This document shows positions 26,433 through 35,330 of a DNA stretch of 56,784 nucleotides, piece after piece; the first letter of the stretch is position 1, and each line of letters begins with the position of its first letter. The position numbers and the translations under genes were made by a program. The notes under the pieces were generated by a model. That model searched no databases and was not told the origin of the DNA. It worked only from the letters and a program-made list of their open reading frames with translations. The stretch lies in assembly GCA_965371785.1 (NCBI GenBank), contig CBDUZS010000008.1:1-56784 (forward strand). Direction: 5' to 3'. This DNA comes from CBDUZS01 sp965371785. Its GTDB lineage: Bacteria > Fermentibacterota > Fermentibacteria > Fermentibacterales > JCC-6.

Positions 26433-27497
26433 CTAGAAAAGTTCGGAAAAGCCTGTCTGAATACCCATTCCTTCTTCCGACCATCCGAAATCGACTCTCA
26501 TCAGGGCTCCGCCGGGCAGGAAGGAACGAAGCCCGATACCAGCATCCAGGTGGAACCTGTCCAGTCTGAGGTTTCCGAGCTCGTCCCCGACCTGTCCGAT
26601 ATCGGTGAAGAGGACTGCGCCGAGCCCGAATTCATTGTCGTTCTCATCCTTCAACAGGAAAAGAGTCCTGCGCAGTTCCAGATTTGCCACACAGGTCCAT
26701 GCTCCTCTGAATCTGTCGCCCGAAAACCCTCTGAGACCTTCGTCTCCACCCAGGGCTGGAAGGAAGGGAAAAGGTGTGGATACGGTGTTGAAGTGCTTCG
26801 TGAGAACCAGGTTCAAACCCGTACTCGTTCTGTCATTCAGCGACGCGACAAGAGAGGTCTGAATCTCTGCTTCCGAGTAGGAGGTTTTACCCATTTGATG
26901 GAACCCTCCGATGCTCACGGTGGTTGCAAGCGGTCCGGACGTTCTGTGGGTGAGCCTCAACGAGGGACCGGCGGTCCAGATGGACGCGTTCTCGTCTGAC
27001 GGAGATGAATCGAACAGCCCGAGGCTGTCCTCGAATGCAAAGGCACAGGAATGTCTCACTTCGATCCCGCCATGGATGAGGAACCCGCTGCCCAGAGGTC
27101 TGTCAAGAGCTCCGTAGAGAGTCTGCCGTTCTCTGTCGTACAACGCGAGGGAGTCGTTGTCTCCGTTGTTGCCCCATCCGTACCACTTGGAATCGATGTT
27201 CTTTACGTACGAAGCGCCAATCGTCCAGATGCCGCCCGGGCCGAGGAATCGAACCTCTGGTTTGAGCGTGAGAGCACCTTTCGTGCCATACCATGCAAGC
27301 GCAGTGAATGCGGTTGTGTGATCCTCGTCCCTCGTGATGTGGCTCAAGAGCCCACCCAGCTGAAAACCCGAAGAGGAGCTGTAACCAAGTACCGGAAGTA
27401 CGCTCCAGCCCCCTGCGATGGCGGGAACCGTGAACGACAGAAGGAGTAGAATTGCTCCAGGGAGTGCCAGATGCCTGCCAGATGCTGCGGGTATCAT
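26433..27497 (-). CDS. BamA/Omp85-like outer-membrane barrel without POTRA domains
   Basis: 354 aa from ATG 27497, with AAGG eight bases upstream; a GTG nine bases earlier overlaps that ribosome site. Signal peptide about 1-28 (LPGAILLLLSFTVPAIAGG). The mature protein is entirely barrel-like and contains the Omp85 loop-6 hallmark GLRGFSGDRFRG (VRGF/Y motif) preceded by LPALGGD, ending in a terminal Phe as outer-membrane proteins do. No POTRA repeats, so it resembles stand-alone surface-antigen D15-like barrels whose role is not settled. Upstream of and co-directional with the SppA fusion (97-base gap). Confidence 0.8.
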   Translation of the reverse strand: MIPAASGRHLALPGAILLLLSFTVPAIAGGWSVLPVLGYSSSSGFQLGGLLSHITRDEDHTTAFTALAWYGTKGALTLKPEVRFLGPGGIWTIGASYVKNIDSKWYGWGNNGDNDSLALYDRERQTLYGALDRPLGSGFLIHGGIEVRHSCAFAFEDSLGLFDSSPSDENASIWTAGPSLRLTHRTSGPLATTVSIGGFHQMGKTSYSEAEIQTSLVASLNDRTSTGLNLVLTKHFNTVSTPFPFLPALGGDEGLRGFSGDRFRGAWTCVANLELRRTLFLLKDENDNEFGLGAVLFTDIGQVGDELGNLRLDRFHLDAGIGLRSFLPGGALMRVDFGWSEEGMGIQTGFSELF

Positions 27498-27601
27498 TGT
27501 AATCACCTTAATTTCATGTGGATGAAACGATTATTCTATCGACATGGCCCCTTGTCTGTCTTGAAGTATATTGCCCTCAACAATAAGGGAAGGTTTACCC
27601 G

Positions 27602-28309
27602 GTGAACAGACCACTGGTAGTAATTCCGACGTACAACGAGCTGGACAACATCAGCAAAATGATTCCGATACTGCTGGAATTGCCCGCATCTCCTGATGTG
27701 CTCGTCGTTGACGACAACAGCCCTGACGGAACCGGAGATGCCGTGAAATCGTTCGGGGGCACTGAGCGTGTCCATCTGCTCTCTCGGGAGAAGAAGCAGG
27801 GGCTGGGTCAGGCTTACGTGGCAGGATTCGGATGGGCCCTGGAAAGGGAAATCTACGATCCGATAATTCAGATGGATGCCGACTTCTCCCACAACCCTGA
27901 GAGAATTCAGGAACTGATCGATTCACTGAAGACTTACGATATAGCAATAGGTTCGAGGTACTGTAGCGGAGTCAACGTTGTCAACTGGCCCCTGTCACGA
28001 CTGTTGCTTTCCTGGTTCGCTAACAGGTACACTTCGATCATTACCGGTCTGCCTGTAAAAGACGCGACGGGCGGGTTCAAGGCTTTCAGGAGAAGCGCTC
28101 TGTCAAAGCTGGAACTGGGAGACATTCGCTCCGATGGATACTCGTTCCAGATCGAGGTTTCGTACAAGCTCTACAAGTTGGGATGCAGTATTACGGAGGT
28201 TCCGATTACCTTTGTGGATAGACATGCCGGGACATCGAAAATGACAAGACGAATAGTATGGGAAGCGGTTTGGATGGTATGGCATCTCCGCTTTCCCTGG
28301 ATCTTTTAG
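27602..28309 (+). CDS. Polyprenol monophosphomannose synthase (Dpm1-type GT2)
   Basis: 235 aa from GTG 27602, GGGAAGG eight bases upstream. GT-A fold with VIPTYNE (7-13), VVDDNSPDGTG (35-45), QMDADFSHNP (90-99, DxD metal site), ATGGFKAFRR and SYKLYKLGCSITEVPI. These are typical of Dpm1/Ppm1 proteins, which transfer mannose from GDP-mannose to polyprenyl phosphate. Only the catalytic domain is present; no GtrA or C-terminal membrane segment. First gene of the long glycan transcript. The product would be the donor for a GT-C enzyme such as the membrane protein at 31530. Confidence 0.88.
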   Translation: MNRPLVVIPTYNELDNISKMIPILLELPASPDVLVVDDNSPDGTGDAVKSFGGTERVHLLSREKKQGLGQAYVAGFGWALEREIYDPIIQMDADFSHNPERIQELIDSLKTYDIAIGSRYCSGVNVVNWPLSRLLLSWFANRYTSIITGLPVKDATGGFKAFRRSALSKLELGDIRSDGYSFQIEVSYKLYKLGCSITEVPITFVDRHAGTSKMTRRIVWEAVWMVWHLRFPWIF

Positions 28310-28319
28310 GCGGTAGATA

Positions 28320-30560
28320 ATGACTGCGTTGCTTGCCCTCGTTCTCACACTTGCTCCATCCTGGGAGCTGACTACTTCTCTCACGTTCGTGAAGAATATC
28401 TACCCCGTAAGTGAAACCGGGATGTGGTGCAGCACTTCGGGAGGTCTTTTCCACTACAGTACGGAAGAGGGAATAGACTCCTTCATGGTCTACCACGAGG
28501 ATATTCCATGGAACGACATCAACGATATGCTGATAGATGGTTCCGGCAGGATGTGGCTTGCCACGAATGGCGGAGGCGCTGCCGTTCAGGAGGAGTCCGA
28601 CTGGACGATATTCACTACGTACGAAGGGCTGCCGGGAAGCGGCATCGTCCACTGTCTCGAGAATACCTCAGGCTACATCTGGGCAGGATCCGACGGCGGC
28701 TTTGCCCGGGGGGGAGACATGGGCTTCGTTCCGATCAACCAGTCCTCCACGGGGGGGGTGTTCAAGGCAACTGAGGTTACCGATACCCAGTGCCTGGACG
28801 ATACGATGTGGCTGGCCACTGACAGGGGGGTCTACGCACTGGATCTTTCGCTCTCGCCTTTTACACCGGGAGCCTGGACCAGTTACGAGGAGGAGACCCT
28901 CAGCCTTGGTATTTCCGGTATCTATGCCGATTCACATGGGGTGTACGGATACGGCGGTGGCGGTGTAGCCGAGAGAAAGGGGGAATCATGGGTATCGATC
29001 CTGGACTACACCGGAGCGGGAGCATCGGATTCCACCGTTTTCGGTCTTGCTTTCTCCGGGGATACCCTTGTAGCAGGAGCCAGAGGTGCCTTCTGGTACG
29101 CGACCGATCATTGGGAACAGTGGGGAACAGGCTGGCCTTCGACCTTCTACGCATCCTGCGCCAGAAATGCATGCGGGCGGATCTGGTTCGGTATGGGCTC
29201 TACGGACATTATGCTCGAAAGCTTTGGTCTGGGTCTGGGTTTTCTTGACGGCGGGCAATGGGACACACTCGTAGTGGAATCACTGCCCTGCAGCAATCTC
29301 TATCAGATCGCCTTCGATGGAGACAGAATGTACTTCGGAAGCCACAACGTCGGTCTCATGGCATCGTATCCCGATGGCGGCTGGCGCAGCTTCGAGTGGG
29401 ATGACGGCATGCCCAACGTGCTGAGGACCTACACTTCCGTCAACGGACCCGGAGGCGGCATCTGGACGGGCTCTTACCACTACGGTCTGTCATGGCTCTA
29501 CGATGGCGGAACCTGGTCCACCGACGATGACACCATCATCACCTTCTTATCCGACTCTCTCGAATGGGCCCCCCCGACTACAACGCAGATCATCGTTCCC
29601 CTGCTCAACAACCAGGTCATGATGGTCTGTTCGCAGGGCACGGGGTACTGGGTTGCCCAGGAAGCTTACTGGGAGACCGAGGACGAGCCCAGCGGAATCG
29701 TCGGCGTTGAAGGAGACCCTCTGCTCGGTACGATGGCATGGGCTCCGAGATCGCTGACCGAAGGTCTTGCGTACAAGAATACGAGAAAAGTCTTCGCAGC
29801 AGGCAGCGACAGCCTCTGGATCGCATTCGAGGGAGAGAGCGGCTGCCAGCTGCTGATCCACGGGGGGAGTCCCTCCGATACCAGTCAGGATCAATGGATT
29901 CCCGGACCGGGTCTATCCTTCACCATGGCCGATGGACTGCCGTCCAATCAGGTGTTCTGCTTCGCAAGGGAGGCAAACGGCAGCATTCTCACCGGAACCG
30001 GTGCCGGCATTGCCAGGTACCAGAACGGCTCCTTTTCACCGGTTTACGGTCTGTCAGGCTCGGTCAAGGCAATGCAGATCGATGACTCGGGAAGGATCTG
30101 GTGCCTTCTATCCAACGGTATTGCCATGATCGAAAATGGGAGCACAACCGTATACAACGTCCTTAATTCCCCCTACATTCCGACCTTCAGGGAACTCGAC
30201 GAGTTCAGCTACAAGGATTCAAACGGCGACATCTACTTCTCATCGATCATCGGGCTCTGGAAGATACACGCAGAGAGCACATCCGGACCGGTCACAAGTG
30301 CGCTTTTCTACCCCCAGCCATACCTTCCGGCTGAAGGCAGTCTCTACCTGTCCATTGCCTCCGCAGAGGACTCTGCGATCACGGTCGATATTTTTTCACT
30401 CGACGGCCGGCATCTTGTCAGTGTCGGTGCACCTAGCGCGTCCCTCTGGCAATGGGATGGTAACGTGCAGGGGGAGCAGATTGCCAGCGGTATGTACATG
30501 GCGGTGGTGAGAATTGGATCCGACGACGTACAGCAGGCGAGAATAGCCGTAGTGAGATGA
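28320..30560 (+). CDS. Secreted double beta-propeller protein with T9SS-type C-terminus (PorZ-like)
   Basis: 746 aa. Signal peptide about 1-13 (TALLALVLTLAPSW). The body is a run of regulator-propeller blades (Reg_prop/WD-like) with repeated W-x-A/G patterns such as GRMWLATNGGG, GYIWAGSDGG and GGIWTGSYHYG, enough for two propellers. The last 85 residues (YPQPYLPAEG, then ITVDIFSLDGRHLVS, IASGMYMAVVR, ending ARIAVVR) form a FlgD/T9SS type A-like sandwich. The order and size match PorZ (776 aa, two propellers plus C-terminal domain), the anionic-LPS-binding member of the T9SS attachment complex. Alternatives: a generic surface propeller cargo. The next gene starts in its stop codon. Paralogue at 38141. 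Confidence 0.78.
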   Translation: MTALLALVLTLAPSWELTTSLTFVKNIYPVSETGMWCSTSGGLFHYSTEEGIDSFMVYHEDIPWNDINDMLIDGSGRMWLATNGGGAAVQEESDWTIFTTYEGLPGSGIVHCLENTSGYIWAGSDGGFARGGDMGFVPINQSSTGGVFKATEVTDTQCLDDTMWLATDRGVYALDLSLSPFTPGAWTSYEEETLSLGISGIYADSHGVYGYGGGGVAERKGESWVSILDYTGAGASDSTVFGLAFSGDTLVAGARGAFWYATDHWEQWGTGWPSTFYASCARNACGRIWFGMGSTDIMLESFGLGLGFLDGGQWDTLVVESLPCSNLYQIAFDGDRMYFGSHNVGLMASYPDGGWRSFEWDDGMPNVLRTYTSVNGPGGGIWTGSYHYGLSWLYDGGTWSTDDDTIITFLSDSLEWAPPTTTQIIVPLLNNQVMMVCSQGTGYWVAQEAYWETEDEPSGIVGVEGDPLLGTMAWAPRSLTEGLAYKNTRKVFAAGSDSLWIAFEGESGCQLLIHGGSPSDTSQDQWIPGPGLSFTMADGLPSNQVFCFAREANGSILTGTGAGIARYQNGSFSPVYGLSGSVKAMQIDDSGRIWCLLSNGIAMIENGSTTVYNVLNSPYIPTFRELDEFSYKDSNGDIYFSSIIGLWKIHAESTSGPVTSALFYPQPYLPAEGSLYLSIASAEDSAITVDIFSLDGRHLVSVGAPSASLWQWDGNVQGEQIASGMYMAVVRIGSDDVQQARIAVVR

Positions 30561-31528
30561 TGATTGCCAGAAGGATCACCGATGAGGACGTCAGGAACTG
30601 GACCGATTTCGTGAACAGATCCTGCAACGGCACTATTTTTCATCTTCCTGCTTTTCTCGACTACCACCCGGAAGGCAGGTTCCGGAATCACCATGTTATG
30701 ATTAATTCCGGCAACGATATAGTCTCCATCATTCCCGCCGCCCTGTCGGAGAGGGATGACGGGATATGGTTTCGCTCCTACCCGGGCGCTTCGTACGGAG
30801 GCCCCGTGATTCCTGACGATCTCGGTCTGCAGAAGACGGAAAAGATGATAGACACACTGCTTGCCTACTGCCGCGGGCAGGGCTTCACAGGGGTGGAGAT
30901 GACACTGCCGCCCCAGGTATACTTCAGACGGCCCCATAATTACATCGACTTCTCCCTTATCGGTAGAGGTTTCCAGTACGGAAAGAGAGAGCTCACCGCC
31001 GTGATAGATCTGTCCCGCCTGGGTGAGGAAATCGACCTCGGCTTCAGATCGTCAGCAAGACGGGGTGTCCGTAAAGCTCTCAAGGGCGGAGTGAGAGTGG
31101 AGGAGAACCCGGATTTCTCGCTCTTCTATCCCGTTCTCGAAACCAACCTTAAGGACAGGCATGACGTCAGCCCTACCCATACCGTCGATGAGCTGTTTCG
31201 ACTCGAGAGTCTCCTGGGAGAAGGCAGTGTACGTCAGTTCCTGGCATTGAGCGACGAGAACCGTGTTCTTGCCGGGATGGTCATGTTCCACTGCAACCCC
31301 AGGGTTACGCTCGCCTTCTACATCTCGCACGACGAGAGGTTTCAGGATCTCAGACCGGTGAACCTTGTCTACCGCGAAGTGATCAGCTGGGCAAGACAGA
31401 ACGGGTACCATTTCCTCGACCTTGGAACGTACACGCTGAACATGGAAGTGAATTACGGGCTCTGCCGGTTCAAGGAGTCGTTCTCCGCGCGAGGGAGCTT
31501 CAGGGATACACTTTACGGAAAGCTCTGA
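30557..31528 (+). CDS. FemAB/BioF2-like GNAT acyltransferase
   Basis: 323 aa, ATGA overlap with the propeller gene. Two GNAT halves: the first with NRSCNGTIFHLPAFLDY and AALSERDDGIWFRS, the second with SARRGVRKALKGGV, NLKDRHDVSPTHT and FLALSDENRVLAGMVMF. Pattern is that of acetyltransferase_6 (PF13480), whose members acylate amino sugars or amino acids in envelope polymers. It likely modifies a sugar or lipid intermediate of this locus. Soluble, cytoplasmic. Acceptor unknown. Confidence 0.75.
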   Translation: MMIARRITDEDVRNWTDFVNRSCNGTIFHLPAFLDYHPEGRFRNHHVMINSGNDIVSIIPAALSERDDGIWFRSYPGASYGGPVIPDDLGLQKTEKMIDTLLAYCRGQGFTGVEMTLPPQVYFRRPHNYIDFSLIGRGFQYGKRELTAVIDLSRLGEEIDLGFRSSARRGVRKALKGGVRVEENPDFSLFYPVLETNLKDRHDVSPTHTVDELFRLESLLGEGSVRQFLALSDENRVLAGMVMFHCNPRVTLAFYISHDERFQDLRPVNLVYREVISWARQNGYHFLDLGTYTLNMEVNYGLCRFKESFSARGSFRDTLYGKL

Positions 31529-31529
31529 T

Positions 31530-32840
31530 TTGATCATTGGGAACTGGTCTAACCTTCCCGCCATGAGAGGATTGCTCCTCGTCTGGGCCGGGATCCTCGT
31601 CCTTACTTTCGCAGGCAGGCTTTTCACAACCGATGTCGCGGCAGAACTGGAAGTTTCCGGTTCGCTGATAGGCACAAGGCCGTTTCTCACGGCAGAACAT
31701 GGCTGGACGGTACAGGGCTCAGGCTCTTCGGAGTACGTGCCGCACGGCATCGGCTATTCTCTGCTGCTGTTGCCCGCAGCGGTAATCGACACGCTTGCCG
31801 GTTCGGAGGCCGGGAAGCTGGCCACGGCCGGTTTGAACTCACTCTTCAGCCTGCTCCTTGTGGCCGTCTGGTACCTGCTTGCCCGAAAATGGATCAGCAA
31901 CGCAAGAGCTTTCAGGTTGATCGTTCTCGGTATATCCGGAATGCTGGCAGTGTATGCCCGCATGCCCTATGACATCACGGCAGCCACTGCTGCAGCTCTG
32001 GCCGGTGTGTTCCTGATGACCAGGGACAAACCGCTCCAGGCAGGGCTCTGCCTGGGTCTGGCGCTGCTGATACGCCTCGATACCATTGTGCTGCTCCCGG
32101 CTTTCTGGCCTGGAATGAGCGAACGACGGAAACTGCTGAAGCTTGCGTATGGTGTCGCGCCCTTTCTTATGCTCGCTGCCGCTGCGAACTGGTTCCGGTT
32201 CGGCAGCCCCTTCGCCGACGGACATTCCCAGGACCCGGCGATGGCTTTCTCACCTCTTTCGGGTGGGCTTGCGGGATTGCTGTTCAGTCCCGGAAAAGGA
32301 CTCATCTGGTACTCGCCGATCTGTGTTCTTGCCTTCTTCTGCAATCGCGATATCAGATTATGGCTTCCTTTTGTCCTGTCCCTTGTTCTTCACGGTATTG
32401 TACATGACTGGACGGGTGGTACAGGATGGGGACCCCGCTTCCTTGTGCCTGCTCTTCCCCTTCTGCTCCTGCCGCTGACGGCGGCGGGAAAAGGGGGCAG
32501 GCTCTTCTGGATTCTTGCGGGAATCGGTGTTGTTCTCCTCGCGGTCTCTTCATGGAGCAATACGAATGCGCTCGAACAGAATCTGGGACCGGATCTGTTC
32601 GATGAGCCCGCACGTCAGAGTGTTCTGTGGAGCGTGTCCAGATCACCGCTGGTGTCTTCGTTTGCCAGTTTCGGCAGGTGGCCGCCGGAACTGTTCGGAG
32701 TTCATGCGGCAACTGCTGCCGGATTGCCCTCATGGATTGGATTCATTGCTCAGGCAATTGCCGGATCAGTGCTCGTTCTGTTCGGTTCGAGATACATCGC
32801 CGAAAAGGGAATCACTCCCGTACAAAGGGTTTCAGGATGA
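31530..32840 (+). CDS. Multi-pass membrane protein, GT-C-like glycosyltransferase or polymerase
   Basis: 436 aa from TTG 31530 (GGAAAG eight bases upstream); an internal ATG at 31563 lacks a ribosome site. About ten hydrophobic helices, with a large first loop (about residues 30-70, EHGWTVQGSGSSEYVPHG) and a second loop WTGGTGWGPRFL. This loop arrangement and the short acidic/polar first loop recall GT-C transferases that use polyprenyl-phospho-sugars. A Pol-P-Man synthase opens the same transcript, so mannosyl transfer in the periplasm is plausible. It could instead be the missing Wzy polymerase or an O-antigen ligase. No sequence hallmark decides. Confidence 0.6.
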   Translation: MIIGNWSNLPAMRGLLLVWAGILVLTFAGRLFTTDVAAELEVSGSLIGTRPFLTAEHGWTVQGSGSSEYVPHGIGYSLLLLPAAVIDTLAGSEAGKLATAGLNSLFSLLLVAVWYLLARKWISNARAFRLIVLGISGMLAVYARMPYDITAATAAALAGVFLMTRDKPLQAGLCLGLALLIRLDTIVLLPAFWPGMSERRKLLKLAYGVAPFLMLAAAANWFRFGSPFADGHSQDPAMAFSPLSGGLAGLLFSPGKGLIWYSPICVLAFFCNRDIRLWLPFVLSLVLHGIVHDWTGGTGWGPRFLVPALPLLLLPLTAAGKGGRLFWILAGIGVVLLAVSSWSNTNALEQNLGPDLFDEPARQSVLWSVSRSPLVSSFASFGRWPPELFGVHAATAAGLPSWIGFIAQAIAGSVLVLFGSRYIAEKGITPVQRVSG

Positions 32841-33919
32841 AGATACTGCACGTATCGCCACAGAATTACACCGGGGTGCTGATGCTGTTCGTCGAGGGCC
32901 ATAAGGACCTGGGACACTACAGCAGACTTGTTACTTTCTTCCCCTGCAAGAACGCCTACCCGGAGGACATCTGCCTGAACCTTCCCTTCGTCGGTCCGAT
33001 GGAGTGGCTCTGGAAGGTGAAAAGACTCATCCGAAGCGGCAGCATGAGGGTCCCTTTCACCGGGACCACCGAGAGGATATTCTGGAAACCGAGTCCTCCG
33101 GAAAGGCTCCTCATGTCTCTCCGTAACGCTGTCTGGGCTCCCCGAGTGGAAAGAGCGGCAGAGGAATACGACCTCTGGGACTTCGACATCTACCATCTCG
33201 AAGGAGGAATGAGCTTCTTCCGTGATGGCCGGGACATCCTGAGACTCAAAGCAGCGGGAAAGAAGATAGTCTCTAACTACCACGGGCTCGATCTGAGGAT
33301 GAGGGGAGCGATCAGACCCGTGTGGGATGCCACCGACCTGCATCTCACATGCGAGTTCGATCTCTTTCGACGCTACCCTGAGCTCGAGTACCTCTTCCTT
33401 CCATTCGACGCAGACTCCGTCCCGCCCTGCAACCCGGAGGGAGATGTCGTAAGGATCTGTCATGCACCGAGAATAAGATCTGTGAAGGGGACGGATGCGA
33501 TAGTGAGTGCTGTCGAGGACCTGTCGAAGACCGTACCCGTTGAAATGGTGCTTATCGAGAACATGCGCCACACCGAAGCCATGAAACTGAAGGCTTCATG
33601 CCACATCGCGGTCGACCAGATTGCGGATGGAGACATGGGATACGGAGTGAACTCCCTGGAAACACTCTCAATGGGTATTCCGACCGTTACAAACCTCTCC
33701 GCAGCCTATCAGGAGTTCATTCCGGATCACCCCTTTTCGCTGGCAACCCCGGATACGCTGAAGAGCGTTCTCCGTGAGCTAGTGCTTAACGAGGACCTCC
33801 GTAAGAGGTACTCCTCGTCAGGACCTCCCTGGATAAGGAAGCGGCACCACTGGAAATCCGTTGCCAGGAAGATTCACGGCATGTACAGGGAGCTCGGGTG
33901 GGAGACTGATGAGAACTGA
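32837..33919 (+). CDS. Glycosyltransferase, GT4-like
   Basis: 360 aa from ATG 32837 (ATGA overlap with the previous gene); the frame is open further upstream but shares that gene. N-terminus KILHVSPQNYTGV fits the first Rossmann strand and glycine loop of GT-B enzymes. The donor half has ICHAPRIRSVKGTDAI and MGYGVNSLETLSMGIPTVTN, the latter with the E-x7-E-like region of GT4 enzymes, then LRKRYSSSG near the end. Adds a sugar to a lipid-linked or soluble acceptor; identity unknown. Next gene overlaps by 11 bases. Confidence 0.78.
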   Translation: MKILHVSPQNYTGVLMLFVEGHKDLGHYSRLVTFFPCKNAYPEDICLNLPFVGPMEWLWKVKRLIRSGSMRVPFTGTTERIFWKPSPPERLLMSLRNAVWAPRVERAAEEYDLWDFDIYHLEGGMSFFRDGRDILRLKAAGKKIVSNYHGLDLRMRGAIRPVWDATDLHLTCEFDLFRRYPELEYLFLPFDADSVPPCNPEGDVVRICHAPRIRSVKGTDAIVSAVEDLSKTVPVEMVLIENMRHTEAMKLKASCHIAVDQIADGDMGYGVNSLETLSMGIPTVTNLSAAYQEFIPDHPFSLATPDTLKSVLRELVLNEDLRKRYSSSGPPWIRKRHHWKSVARKIHGMYRELGWETDEN

Positions 33920-35330
33920 GGACCATGTCAGAGATCTGAAGAGGGAAACGATCTACTACGGTTCCGCCATGATCGTAGGCGGGCTGGTGCAGCTCGCATT
34001 TCTGCCGTTCTTTTCCACCCTGCTCACTGCGGCTCAGGCCGGCGAGCTCGGCGCTCTCCGGATCGTATCGGAAGCGATTGCGGGAATCGTTGTTCTCGGT
34101 CTGCCGACGACGCTGATCCGGTTCTGGCATCGGACCGATGCCCATAGGGCTTTGGTAAAGCGTGCGGTGCTGATTCCTCTCGTGCCTGCTGTTCTGATCG
34201 CGGTGGTTCTGCTCGTATCGCGGGGCTGGCTCTCGAACGTTCTCAGACTCGCCAACCCGGAATACCTGACGCACGCCCTTGCACTGGGTATAGCAGTTGC
34301 CTTCGTACAGATTGCCCTTTCGATTCCCAGAGCTGAAGGTCTTGCCCGCAGGTACTTCCTTTTCTCCGTGGTTCGCGGGGCATCCTCGCTTTTACTGCTG
34401 GGTATTCTGATCTTCGCGGTAACTTCTGTCAGACCGATACCTGCGTTTCTGTCCTCGAGGTGGATTCCGGCTTACGCGATTGTACTGATTGCATTCATGA
34501 TGAGCTGGAGAAGAACTGAACCCAGCCGTAACGAGCCGGTTCCGGAAGGCCTTACCGGAGGTATCATTGCCTTCAGCATGCCTCTTGTACCGGTCAGCCT
34601 TGCCATGATAGTTCTGTCTTCAGCAGACGTTTTCATGCTAAGGAACATCTATCCCGATCTCAGTGCCAGCGGATACTACGAGTGGGCAGCAAGGGCATGT
34701 CTTGTCCTCACTCCCCTGACCCTGGGATTCGGCATGGCCTGGCAGCGGTACATCTTCAGGAAGAAGAAGGAGGGCGGCCAGATGGCCGAGCTGGGCAGGA
34801 GTGCTCTCCTGTTCATGGTCATCGTGAACTGGGCAGCCATGCTCCTTGCCATGATCGCTCCCGAACTCACTGCAGTCGTTGGAGGCCCGGTATATCTCAG
34901 CGCATCATCCGTTCTGCCGACTCTGGCGGGAGCGAGTGCGATGTTCGCTCTCTTCATGATCTCTCAGACAGGACCGTTGCTTACCGGTCAGACGAAGTTC
35001 ATCGCGGGCATGACCATTTTCGGCGCGGTTCTCAACATTGGTTTCAATCTGCGTCTGATACCTGTTGCGGGGGCGCTCGGTGCCGCTTTTGCCACTCTCT
35101 GTACGAATCTCTTCATGGCAATGAGCCTGTTCTGGCTGGGAAGGAAAGTTTTTCCCATAAGTTTCGTTGCGATTACCCTGATAGTCATTCTGCCGGTTCT
35201 CTTCGGCCCCCTTGCACACCTTGCCCCCCTTTGGAGGAGCATTCTCGTCGTATTGGCATCACTGATAACCGTGCTCGTCATCGCAGGCCTCCGCAGGACG
35301 GGAGCCACTATAGAGGTGTTCAGCGGATGA
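33909..35330 (+). CDS. Polysaccharide flippase (Wzx/MVF family), first of two
   Basis: 473 aa from ATG 33909, with GGAG four bases upstream inside the preceding gene's end; a longer frame would extend into that gene. About 12-14 membrane helices, opening RETIYYGSAMIVGGLVQL as in polysaccharide biosynthesis (PF01943/PF13440) exporters, with MAWQRYIFRKKKEGGQ in the middle loop. Moves undecaprenyl-linked glycan units across the inner membrane. ATGA overlap with the next glycosyltransferase. A second flippase lies at 45493, so the locus may build two glycans. Confidence 0.82.
   Translation: MRTEDHVRDLKRETIYYGSAMIVGGLVQLAFLPFFSTLLTAAQAGELGALRIVSEAIAGIVVLGLPTTLIRFWHRTDAHRALVKRAVLIPLVPAVLIAVVLLVSRGWLSNVLRLANPEYLTHALALGIAVAFVQIALSIPRAEGLARRYFLFSVVRGASSLLLLGILIFAVTSVRPIPAFLSSRWIPAYAIVLIAFMMSWRRTEPSRNEPVPEGLTGGIIAFSMPLVPVSLAMIVLSSADVFMLRNIYPDLSASGYYEWAARACLVLTPLTLGFGMAWQRYIFRKKKEGGQMAELGRSALLFMVIVNWAAMLLAMIAPELTAVVGGPVYLSASSVLPTLAGASAMFALFMISQTGPLLTGQTKFIAGMTIFGAVLNIGFNLRLIPVAGALGAAFATLCTNLFMAMSLFWLGRKVFPISFVAITLIVILPVLFGPLAHLAPLWRSILVVLASLITVLVIAGLRRTGATIEVFSG

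Noticed and set aside
32750..33571. 273-codon minus-strand frame
   Set aside because: Antisense to the GT4-like gene, no recognisable domain or ribosome site.
34682..35326. N-terminal extension of the GT2 frame into the flippase gene
   Set aside because: The GT2 fold begins at ATG 35327 with an ATGA overlap; the upstream part is out-of-frame flippase sequence.
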